From Hyphomicrobiaceae bacterium (lineage in GTDB: Bacteria; Pseudomonadota; Alphaproteobacteria; Rhizobiales; Hyphomicrobiaceae): a DNA stretch of 64,000 nucleotides. Made by a program: the position numbers and the translations under genes. This document shows, in pieces, positions 9,325-19,411 of this stretch (the stretch's first letter is position 1; each line of letters opens with the position of its first letter). The stretch covers positions 1-64,000 of the forward strand of contig JALHMC010000012.1 of NCBI GenBank assembly GCA_022844225.1, in the 5' to 3' direction. The notes under the pieces were generated by a model. It worked only from the letters and a program-made list of their open reading frames with translations. It was not told the DNA's origin and did no database searches.

Positions 9325-10935
9325 TCACACCGCCATTGCCATGCCGTCGCGGCCGGGGTCGGCGCCGCCGTCGAGCTTGCCATCGACGATGCGGATGGCG
9401 TGGACGCCGGCGAAGTGGAAGTTCATCGGCCAGCGACGCACCGTGTATCCGCGCGATTTCAGCTCGGATTCGGTTGAGCGCAGGATGCGGTTGGTGATGT
9501 CGAGGGTGTCGGAGGTGGCATTGAAGCGCGGCGCGGCGACGGCCTCGGCTGCGGTCATGCCGAACTCGATGACGTTGAGCATGGCCTGCAGGATACCCAT
9601 GGCGATGTAGGTGCCGCCGGGAGCGCCGATGGCGAGGAACGGCTTGTCGTCCTTGAAGACGATGGTCGGCGCCAGTGACGAGAATCGCGATTTTCCGGGC
9701 GCGAGCGAGCCGGGGCGGCCGGGGCGTGGGTCGAAGACGGCCATGGCGCCGTTGTACATGAAGCCCAGGCCCTCGGTGACGACGCCGGACGGCGTTCCGA
9801 GCGTGTGCGTCATGGTGGCGATGACGCCGTTCTCGTCGACGGCGACGACATGCGTGGTGTCGGCGCTTTCTTTCTGTTTCGACTTGAGGCGGGGAACGCT
9901 GGTCATCTGGCCGCGCCTAATGCGGGCAGCGAGCGGTTCGGCGTAGGCCTTGGAGATCAGCTCGTCGAGGGGGACAGAGACGAAGCGCGGATCGCCGACC
10001 TTGGCGTCCTTGTCGACGGTTGCGATCTTCATCGCCTCGGCGACAGTCGCGATGTAGTCGGGCGAGTTGTGGCCCATGGCCTTCAAGTCGAAGTGCTCGA
10101 GGATGTTCAGCATTTCGAGCAGCATCAGGCCGCCGCCGGGCGGACGGTTGGTGGAAATGCGCAAGCCGCGATAGGTACCCCACAGGGGCGGGTTGGCCTC
10201 GGGCTTCGCCTCGGCGAGGTCGGCTTCAGAGATCAGGCCGCCGTTGGCCTTCATGTCGGCTGTGATGCGCCGACCGATCTCGCCCGAATAGAAGTCGTCG
10301 ACGCCGTGATCGCGGACGCGGCGCAGCGTTGCGCCCATGTCGGCGTTCTTCAGCGTCTCACCCATCTTGGGCAGCGTACCGTCGGGCTTGGCGTAGATCT
10401 TCCGGGTGGCCGGGAGCGTGGTCAGCATCTCGGCATGCGGTGCGCGGCCCTCGGTCGGCACCTGGGCCCAGTAGGCGGCGACATGCGGGCGGACCATGAA
10501 GCCTTGCTCGGCGTAGTGGATGGCCGGCGCGAGGAGATCACCAACGTTGCGAGTTCCATAGCGCTTCAGTGCTTCGTCGAAAGCGCGCAGCGTCATAGGC
10601 GAGGTGATGGCGCCGTAGCCGATCTCGTTGACCTTGCCCTCGAGCTGGAAGCCGAACCCGTCCTCGCTTTCGCCGATCAGAAGGTGCTCCCACATGTCCA
10701 GCTTCGTGGCGAGCGGTGCACGGCCATGAAAGTCGAGGCACTCGTGGATGCCCCGCTTGGGGTCGTAGACGTGCAGGGAGCCGAAGCCGGCGATGCCGCA
10801 CATCTGGGGATCGACCACGGTCTGGACCAGCGCCGTGGCGATGGCCGCATCGACCGCGTTGCCGCCCGCCTTCAGGGCTTCGAGCCCCGCCTCCACTGCC
10901 TCCGGCTGCGCTGCCGAAACCATGCCGTGCGTCAT
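9325..10935 (-). CDS. ggt: Gamma-glutamyltransferase
   Basis: N-terminal nucleophile hydrolase/transferase that cleaves glutathione and other gamma-glutamyl compounds after self-cleavage. NAVDAAIATALVQTVVDPQ is the family N-terminal signature. The expected autoprocessing and catalytic Thr lies in ADTTHVVAVD near residue 359, giving subunits of roughly 358 and 178 residues. Unlike periplasmic GGTs it has no signal peptide: the ATG is preceded by GGAGG with good spacing and the mature fold starts within the first residues. A cytosolic role, or activity on another gamma-glutamyl or amide substrate, is therefore likely. It diverges from the aldo/keto reductase gene. Confidence 0.9.
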   Translation of the reverse strand: MTHGMVSAAQPEAVEAGLEALKAGGNAVDAAIATALVQTVVDPQMCGIAGFGSLHVYDPKRGIHECLDFHGRAPLATKLDMWEHLLIGESEDGFGFQLEGKVNEIGYGAITSPMTLRAFDEALKRYGTRNVGDLLAPAIHYAEQGFMVRPHVAAYWAQVPTEGRAPHAEMLTTLPATRKIYAKPDGTLPKMGETLKNADMGATLRRVRDHGVDDFYSGEIGRRITADMKANGGLISEADLAEAKPEANPPLWGTYRGLRISTNRPPGGGLMLLEMLNILEHFDLKAMGHNSPDYIATVAEAMKIATVDKDAKVGDPRFVSVPLDELISKAYAEPLAARIRRGQMTSVPRLKSKQKESADTTHVVAVDENGVIATMTHTLGTPSGVVTEGLGFMYNGAMAVFDPRPGRPGSLAPGKSRFSSLAPTIVFKDDKPFLAIGAPGGTYIAMGILQAMLNVIEFGMTAAEAVAAPRFNATSDTLDITNRILRSTESELKSRGYTVRRWPMNFHFAGVHAIRIVDGKLDGGADPGRDGMAMAV

Positions 10936-10952
10936 CGTCCGCCTCCGCCAAG

Positions 10953-10988
10953 TCGCGCGTTGCCGGCAAGGCTACCGATAACGCGCGA
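10953..10988. promoter_or_regulatory. 9-bp inverted repeat between divergent genes
   Basis: TCGCGCGTT (10953-10961) and AACGCGCGA (10980-10988) form a perfect 9-base inverted repeat with an 18-base spacer, midway between the divergent gamma-glutamyltransferase and aldo/keto reductase starts. Arm centres are 27 bases apart, compatible with a dimeric regulator binding two half-sites or with a hairpin in a leader. No regulator gene adjoins it. Confidence 0.4.
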
Positions 10989-11039
10989 GGTATGCGAGCT
11001 TCGTGAGTGAGACACCCCGTTCACAGCGAGGAGCATCCC

Positions 11040-11873
11040 ATGCGCACCGTCAAACTGAAGACCGGAGAGACGATCGCTCAGCTCGGCATCGGCACGTGGC
11101 ACATGGGGGAGCGGCGGGGAGACCGTAGCGCGGAAGCAAAGGCCGTGAAGGCGGCGCTCGACCTCGGCATCACGCTGATCGATACGGCGGAGATGTATGG
11201 CGAGGGCGGGGCGGAGGAGGTCATCGCGGAGGCAACGGCTGGCCGGCGTGATGGGCTCTTCATCGTGTCGAAGGTGTATCCGCACAACGCCTCGCGGAGC
11301 GGGGCCATCGCGGCTTGTGAGCGGAGCCTGAAGCGGCTCAAGACGGACCGGATCGATCTCTATCTGCTGCACTGGCGCGGATCGCATCCGCTGGCCGATA
11401 CGGTCGCGGCCTTCGAGAAGCTGAAAGCGGACGGCAAGATCCGGCACTGGGGTGTGTCGAACTTCGACGTGGACGACATGGAGGAGCTCCGCGAGGTCCG
11501 GTCGGGTGGCAACTGCGTCTCCAACCAGGTGCTCTATCACCTGGGCTCGCGCGGAATCGACCATGACCTCGTCGCCGACTGCAAGGCGCACGATGAAATG
11601 ATCATGGCCTACTCGCCGCTCGGGCAAGGTTCGATCCTGCGCAATGCGGCGCTCGCAAAAGTCGCGAAGAAACATGGTGTCTCGCCGGCGGCGGTCGCCA
11701 TCGCCTGGACGATGCGGCACCCGCACGTCGTGTCGATCCCGAAGGCCAGCAATCTGGCGCATGTGACAGAGAATTTCGCCGCCGCCGATCTTGTGCTCGA
11801 TGCGGCCGACCTCTCGGAACTCGACACGGCTTTTCCGCCGCCACGCGGGAAGCGGCCGCTTGGCATGCTTTGA
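11040..11873 (+). CDS. Aldo/keto reductase
   Basis: NADPH-dependent oxidoreductase of the AKR superfamily, a (beta/alpha)8 barrel of 277 residues. The catalytic tetrad is intact: Asp48 in LIDTAEMYGE, Tyr53, Lys78 in FIVSKVYPHN and His111 in LYLLHWRGS. The C-terminal cofactor-binding segment (SIPKASNLAHVTENF) is present. The ATG at 11040 has GGAGCATCCC in front of it; an in-frame ATG at 11007 does not. The substrate cannot be assigned. It converges on the glycosidase-like gene downstream. Confidence 0.93.
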   Translation: MRTVKLKTGETIAQLGIGTWHMGERRGDRSAEAKAVKAALDLGITLIDTAEMYGEGGAEEVIAEATAGRRDGLFIVSKVYPHNASRSGAIAACERSLKRLKTDRIDLYLLHWRGSHPLADTVAAFEKLKADGKIRHWGVSNFDVDDMEELREVRSGGNCVSNQVLYHLGSRGIDHDLVADCKAHDEMIMAYSPLGQGSILRNAALAKVAKKHGVSPAAVAIAWTMRHPHVVSIPKASNLAHVTENFAAADLVLDAADLSELDTAFPPPRGKRPLGML

Positions 11874-11892
11874 GATTAGCAGCTCGGGCCGG

Positions 11893-13587
11893 TCAGAGTT
11901 CGCCCATGGCGCCGACGGAAACGGGGGGACTGGCGGGGCACCGCGCAGACTGAGCCTCAGTCTTGCACATCAACCTGGTTTTCGGATTTGCCGAAAGTGG
12001 ACAGGAAAAGTAGGCAAAAGTAGCGAAGGTGCCTTCGCCGAAGCTGAGGAAATCGCAAGTGTCGCCGCCGGCGGATGCGGAGATGCAGGATAACCGAGCG
12101 CCGTAATCGCAACGCACCAGCACGTGCTTTTCATCCTTCATGGCGAAGGCCGACGTGAGGACGGGGCGGTGATGGGCACGTCCCTGCTCCTCGTCGAGAT
12201 AGCGAGCAATCGCCTTGAGGTATGGCGTCGCCTCCCGGTATCCATTCTGAGGGGGCTTCTGGCCGATCGGCTCCGTCAGGAAATACCCACCATGTCCAGT
12301 CGGGCCGTCGCACGTCGCGGTGGCGGAATAGATCGGAGTCCACATCCAGATGTTCCAGCCTACACGGTTCTCGTAGGACCATTCAGCGATCGCCCTGAAG
12401 GCGCGCTCCATGCGGTCGTAGCGCTTGCCCGTGCGGCACTCGGAAATGCCGACCTCGTGAAAGTAGAAGGGTTTCCCCGGCATTGCGTCGGCGTAGCGAT
12501 CGTAGATTGCCGACATGCGCCGGCGAATGGAGGCGGGCGACAACTGGTCGAAGTAGACCAGCCGGGTATCGTCGGGTCGTCTCGCGCCATCCCAATAGAG
12601 GTGTGTGCTGAAGCCGTCGAAATTGTTCAGCTCGTTGTCGCGGTCGAGCGGCCGGAAGGGCATGTTGTCCGGTCCCACGTGACCGAAGCGCAGGTAGCCG
12701 TCGTCATGGAAGACCATTGCGATGCCGGCGCGTAGGCGCGGATCGCGGACTTGGATTTCGGCCGGCAGACTGCCGAGCGTGCGCCGAACACGTTGGGCGT
12801 TGCGGCGGTAGGCAGCCTTGGTCATGGCGCAGCGCTTGCCGGTATCGTCATAACCGGCCTCGGAAAACAGGTAGAAGATGATGTTGTCGTGATGAGCGGA
12901 CGTCGCGTCGAGCAACGCCATCGTGTATTTCAGGTACTCAGCCCATGCCGCCGGATGATCGTACCACGTGCAGAAATCATGGCGGGCGCCCTGGTCCCCC
13001 TTCCGCACCGCAATTTTGGGTAGCAGGTAGTCGGCTGCATACCCTCTGCCGAGCTGGCCGAGCGTGAGAATAACCTTGAGATTGTTGCGACGGGCCGTCT
13101 CGAGCATGTCCAGCATGAGTTCGACGTGACGAGGTTTCAGGACTTCCTGCGATGTCGCATCGAACCAAGAGGCCGTCGCCATAATGGCAACGGTGTTGAA
13201 ACCTGCGGCCGCGATCCGCGAGGCCTCGTTGCGAAACTCGGCTGCGTAAACCTCCGGCTTCCACTCGGGATAGTTCGTATAGTACGTGACACTGCGAATG
13301 CGCGGGATGTGCGCAATCAGACGGTGACGATTGGCCGTGGCCTCGGGGTATGCGTCGCAGGACGGGCAAGCGGAGGATGAGCGATCGGCCCGGCGATTTG
13401 CGTTCGATCGTGATGGCGAGCCTGGAGGGACGTCAGTACGGGCCTTTCGATAATCGCCATCCGATGCGCTGCCGGCGCGATCGCGAATGCGGGGATCCTG
13501 AGCGAGGGCATATGGCAGAGCCACCAGCCAGCCGAGCACCGCGGTCACTGCGATGATCGAGTTCTGCCGCCATCGGTTCGCCCGCAT
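11893..13587 (-). CDS. Secreted glycosidase-like protein (clan GH-A type barrel)
   Basis: Exported protein of 564 residues with a signal peptide (IAVTAVLGWLVALPYALAQ) and a region resembling a clan GH-A (GH5-like) TIM barrel. A Glu in FYLFSEAGY near residue 243 fits the acid/base position after strand 4. A Glu in PFYFHEVGIS near residue 378 fits the nucleophile after strand 7, and WNIWMW follows where strand 8 of this clan often has a Trp. The C-terminal 90 residues carry several Cys and may be a separate disulfide-bonded module. No polysaccharide-utilisation genes are adjacent, so the substrate is unknown. Assignment rests on motif spacing, not on a recognised subfamily. Confidence 0.6.
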   Translation of the reverse strand: MRANRWRQNSIIAVTAVLGWLVALPYALAQDPRIRDRAGSASDGDYRKARTDVPPGSPSRSNANRRADRSSSACPSCDAYPEATANRHRLIAHIPRIRSVTYYTNYPEWKPEVYAAEFRNEASRIAAAGFNTVAIMATASWFDATSQEVLKPRHVELMLDMLETARRNNLKVILTLGQLGRGYAADYLLPKIAVRKGDQGARHDFCTWYDHPAAWAEYLKYTMALLDATSAHHDNIIFYLFSEAGYDDTGKRCAMTKAAYRRNAQRVRRTLGSLPAEIQVRDPRLRAGIAMVFHDDGYLRFGHVGPDNMPFRPLDRDNELNNFDGFSTHLYWDGARRPDDTRLVYFDQLSPASIRRRMSAIYDRYADAMPGKPFYFHEVGISECRTGKRYDRMERAFRAIAEWSYENRVGWNIWMWTPIYSATATCDGPTGHGGYFLTEPIGQKPPQNGYREATPYLKAIARYLDEEQGRAHHRPVLTSAFAMKDEKHVLVRCDYGARLSCISASAGGDTCDFLSFGEGTFATFAYFSCPLSANPKTRLMCKTEAQSARCPASPPVSVGAMGEL

Positions 13588-13889
13588 CGAAAATCCTCGC
13601 TTCGCCGTCGTCTAGCGGCTTCAACCCGCCAGCCTGCCCATCGGCTCCGGATACGGACGGTCAACACGCCGTGAACGGCCGAAATGTGACCGAAAGGCAA
13701 AAGTTCCCCCCGGGGGCCCGCTACCGCGAAGATCTCGAGGCGCGACGAGACAACCTCTGGCCGGCATCTTCCCGTCGCGCGGGACGCTTCCTACATGATG
13801 GCAGGAGCCAGCCTTCGGGGGGCTCCGGTTGATCAGCATCACGGCCGGACCTGCCGCTTCGGGGCATGGCTGGCGGGTGGAGGATACGC
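13588..13889. other. Intergenic region with hairpin before clpB
   Basis: Divergent gap between the glycosidase-like gene and clpB. It should contain the clpB heat-shock promoter, but no convincing RpoH -35/-10 pair was found. The notable element is a hairpin at 13804-13826: GGAGCC pairs with GGCTCC, and after a 2x2 mismatch a CC/GG pair closes a TTCG tetraloop. It lies 64 bases upstream of the clpB start, in the presumed leader. No coding region was seen. Confidence 0.4.
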
Positions 13890-16490
<2,601 letters not shown>

Positions 16491-16533
16491 TCCTCAGCGA
16501 CGGCTTAGGCCTTTTGATCAAGACAAAAGTGGC

Positions 16534-16563
16534 AAGGGCGGCTCGAGACACCGGGCCGCCCTT
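16534..16563 (+). terminator. Probable terminator of clpB
   Basis: AAGGGCGGC (16534-16542) pairs with GCCGCCCTT (16555-16563) as a 9-bp GC-rich stem with a 12-base loop, 43 bases after the clpB stop. Only a short pyrimidine run follows, so termination may be partial. Confidence 0.6.
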
Positions 16564-16709
16564 TCCGCATTAATCTCTTCGAAGGTCTCGTACCTTAGTC
16601 TGTCGTTGGAATGTCGAAATTAAGCCACATCTGCGCGCGCATTCTGGCAACGGCCGCCGATATCCACAGGCTGATCATTGACCGGTGCAACTCGGCGCGC
16701 GACACTTAA

Positions 16710-17228
16710 ATGATAGAATGCCTGCGAATCAGAACGGGCGCCGAGGGGAGCGAAGTCAACCAAGAGCGGCAATACATGCTTGCCAGACAAGAGGATCTGT
16801 TTCTCCGGGACGTCGAAGCGGCCATCCGCAAATGTTGCGGCGTGGAGGCGACACGGTCTCAGAGCGGTATCACCGTCAAGGCGTCGGGACCTAACGGCTT
16901 CGATATGGTCGTCATGGTCGAGGATGGCCGCTATGCACTTTACTTCGACAACTGGGTCGAAGAGTTCGACAACGATGAAATAGCCCGCCGAACCTTCGAG
17001 GCTGCCTTAGCCGGCGAGGCCCGCCTTCGAGTCGACATGCTGTCGGGGCGACGCTGGCGGTGGACGCTGGAAACCCTCGGTGAGGATGGCCAGTGGCTGC
17101 CAGAGAGCACGATCGGGCACGTCACCTGGCGCTTCTGGGGGCGGCCATCGAGCCTCTACCTGAGGAACTCGTTTCCTCGACAGACGTCCGCCATCCGCGA
17201 GAGTGATTTGAGGTCACACGCGCGCTGA
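16710..17228 (+). CDS. Hypothetical protein
   Basis: A 172-residue protein of unrecognised family. Residues from about 23 onward (MLARQEDLFLRDVEAAIRKC) look like a compact soluble domain with alternating acidic and aromatic segments (MVVMVEDGRYALYFDNWVEEF) and a Trp/Arg-rich C-terminal half (GRRWRWTLETL, GHVTWRFWGRPSSLYLR). No signal peptide or membrane helix is present. The start is uncertain: no good ribosome-binding site precedes the ATG at 16710, and the ATG at 16776 begins the part that looks structured. It converges on the ATC-hydrolase gene with 22 bases between. Confidence 0.5.
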   Translation: MIECLRIRTGAEGSEVNQERQYMLARQEDLFLRDVEAAIRKCCGVEATRSQSGITVKASGPNGFDMVVMVEDGRYALYFDNWVEEFDNDEIARRTFEAALAGEARLRVDMLSGRRWRWTLETLGEDGQWLPESTIGHVTWRFWGRPSSLYLRNSFPRQTSAIRESDLRSHAR

Positions 17229-17250
17229 TCGGCCGAACCGCGCGCCATCA

Positions 17251-17724
17251 TCATTTCTCGTACGTGTACTCGAAGTCGCAGTGGCTGGCGCCCTGCATGA
17301 TCGTTTGCGTGCGGGAAAGCTTGAGCTTGGGATCGTAACCTTCGCAAAAGGTCCCATCGCGCTGGCATGACAACAGATGACCGATCTCACCGAGGCCCAT
17401 CTCCCGGTACATGCGTGCATACTCGCAGCGCGTAACCTTGAAGGCGAAGCGCGAGCTGCTCGCCTCGTCGATCTCGACGGTCAGTGCACCACCACGCGTC
17501 CACGGCTCCTGAGCGGCTATGAAGGTCTCGAGGGAGGTCTTGCCGCCCTGCGCCGCCGCAATCTCTGCACCCTGTTCGACTGCCGCGCGCCGGACGCTCT
17601 CCCCGATGATCCGGGCGGCAGTCTCCTTCCCATGGCTCTCAGCCAAGGTCGCATAGACGTGGGCCAGCAGCTTGGCTTCGACACGGCGCCGCTCCAACAT
17701 TCCCCCAGTCTCGGTATCGGCCAT
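17251..17724 (-). CDS. L-2-amino-thiazoline-4-carboxylate hydrolase family protein
   Basis: A 157-residue protein of the ATC-hydrolase family (PF14196 type), named after an enzyme of bacterial L-cysteine formation from aminothiazoline carboxylate. Typical features are the alpha-helical N-terminal half and the C-terminal block with CEYARMYREMGLGEIGHLLSC and FCEGYDPKLKL, carrying conserved Cys residues. GGGAG lies 6 bases upstream of the ATG at 17724; a GTG directly before it is possible. It follows hemY on the same strand with a 22-base gap and probably belongs to that operon. Many family members have no proven substrate, so a Cys-metabolism role is not established. Confidence 0.75.
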   Translation of the reverse strand: MADTETGGMLERRRVEAKLLAHVYATLAESHGKETAARIIGESVRRAAVEQGAEIAAAQGGKTSLETFIAAQEPWTRGGALTVEIDEASSSRFAFKVTRCEYARMYREMGLGEIGHLLSCQRDGTFCEGYDPKLKLSRTQTIMQGASHCDFEYTYEK

Positions 17725-17746
17725 CACTCACTCCCGGTCACAAGGG

Positions 17747-19411
17747 TCAGGGCTTCGGCTTATCAGCCTCGGTCGCCTCGACAACAACGACGTCGCTCGC
17801 ATTTTCACGACCACTGCCGATTGCGGTGCGCCGAGGATGCAGCGGGATGCCTGAGTCGGACGCCATCGCAGAACTGGCTGGCGCTTTTGGATCCGTCACG
17901 GGCTGCACCTCGACCGTGATCGGCCGATCAGTTTCGGGGGTGCGCATCCTCAGGCCGGAGGGCGGAGCCTCTCGCGGCGGCGGCTGGCTTTCGCTATCGG
18001 AGCCGGAAGGGGGATTCGATGTCGAACGGTCGGAGTCCTCCCGATCCGCAGCTCCGGACGGAGGACGCGTCCCGAGAAGCACCAACTCCTCGATTTTTTT
18101 CAAGGCCACGGCGGCCTCGCTCTCGCCGGTCGGCTCCGGTGGCACCTTCCACTGGAACACGTCGAGAGCGCCGGTGGCGGGTGAGGTCGGAAGCCACCGA
18201 TCCGAGACAATGCCGTCGGCCGTCCAAGCCGGGTCGCGCGGCGCGTCGGCGGCACGGCCAAGCCACTCGCGCACCCGACCGGCATCGTTGCTTTCCTCGC
18301 CCTCGATGCGCGCCATCAGCGTGCAAACCCGCTGCGAGAGGTCGTCCTCGAGCAATGGTGCGAGGGCTTGGCGAGCTTCCTGCCATTCGCGCGCCTCGAT
18401 GGCGGCGGTGGCCAGTGCGATCTGGGCTTCAGGGGCGTGCGACGCCATCCCAGCAAGGCGACGCACCCGTACGAGACGGTCGCGCGGACTGTCACCGGGC
18501 CGGGCATAGGCATAAACGAGGGCCAGCTCAGGGTGTTGGGCGAGCTTCCAGGTTCGCTCGACCACCTTGGCGACCTTGGCCGTCGCCCCCCTCGAGGCGT
18601 GTTGCCGCCCAGCGATTACCGCAGCGGGAATGAGATCCGGAGCCAGATTATGTGCCTCGGCCGCAAACTCGAGGGCCTTGGCACCGTTGGTATCCTCCAG
18701 CTCCTGGGCCCGCGCCGTCAGCAACACGGCGCGGCGGCGATCGGCAGCGGCCTTGTCAAAGTGGCCGTGCTTCGTCGCCGTCGCCAGCGTGTCCAGGGCC
18801 TCATCCCACCGACCTTCGCGACATTGCCGGCCGAACAAGGCTTCTATCGGCCAGCCCAGACGCGGGTTCAAACGCATGGCGCGCTCGGCGAACTGCTGCG
18901 CGGCCTCGGCCTCGCCCTCGCGCTCGGCCTCGAGGAACAGGCCACGCAAACCGAGCTGTTCGGTATCGGGCTGGCCCAACATGGCCTCGAAAATGCGGCG
19001 GGAGGTGACTCGATCGCCCGACAACTGAGCGGCCTGGGCGCGGAGGAGGTGAGTCAGCGGCTCATTGGGCAGGGCCTTGCGTGCCTGGACCGCATACATC
19101 GACGCCAGCGAACGGTCGCCCGCGCCAATGGCGATCATGCCGCTGGACAGCGCATCGAGACCACGCTCCTGGCGGCGGCGTGTGAAGTAGTTACCGAGGA
19201 TCGCCGGGCTGGTCCAGATGTGGCGCAGCAAGGACCACGCGAACAGCGCCGTTGCGATCAACAACGCAAGCAGGACGACGGCCCGGAAAACGCTGGTCTC
19301 GACCTCGTAGCCTTCCCAGTTGATGACGAGGCTGCCGGGCCGATCAGCCATCCAAGACAGGCCGGTGGCGAGGGCCGCTACGCCGACCAGGTACAGAACA
19401 ACGCGGATCAT
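17747..19411 (-). CDS. hemY: HemY, membrane TPR protein of the heme operon
   Basis: Inner-membrane protein of 554 residues named HemY in proteobacteria. It is not the protoporphyrinogen oxidase of the same name. Two N-terminal transmembrane helices (about 1-20 and 43-63) precede the HemY N-domain and a long TPR-like helical region (PLTHLLRAQAAQLSGD, QFAERAMRLNPRLGW). The C-terminal 120 residues are Pro/Ser-rich and probably disordered. Its ATG overlaps the stop of the Mic60-like gene by four bases, showing translational coupling. The biochemical role in late heme synthesis is unresolved. Confidence 0.88.
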   Translation of the reverse strand: MIRVVLYLVGVAALATGLSWMADRPGSLVINWEGYEVETSVFRAVVLLALLIATALFAWSLLRHIWTSPAILGNYFTRRRQERGLDALSSGMIAIGAGDRSLASMYAVQARKALPNEPLTHLLRAQAAQLSGDRVTSRRIFEAMLGQPDTEQLGLRGLFLEAEREGEAEAAQQFAERAMRLNPRLGWPIEALFGRQCREGRWDEALDTLATATKHGHFDKAAADRRRAVLLTARAQELEDTNGAKALEFAAEAHNLAPDLIPAAVIAGRQHASRGATAKVAKVVERTWKLAQHPELALVYAYARPGDSPRDRLVRVRRLAGMASHAPEAQIALATAAIEAREWQEARQALAPLLEDDLSQRVCTLMARIEGEESNDAGRVREWLGRAADAPRDPAWTADGIVSDRWLPTSPATGALDVFQWKVPPEPTGESEAAVALKKIEELVLLGTRPPSGAADREDSDRSTSNPPSGSDSESQPPPREAPPSGLRMRTPETDRPITVEVQPVTDPKAPASSAMASDSGIPLHPRRTAIGSGRENASDVVVVEATEADKPKP

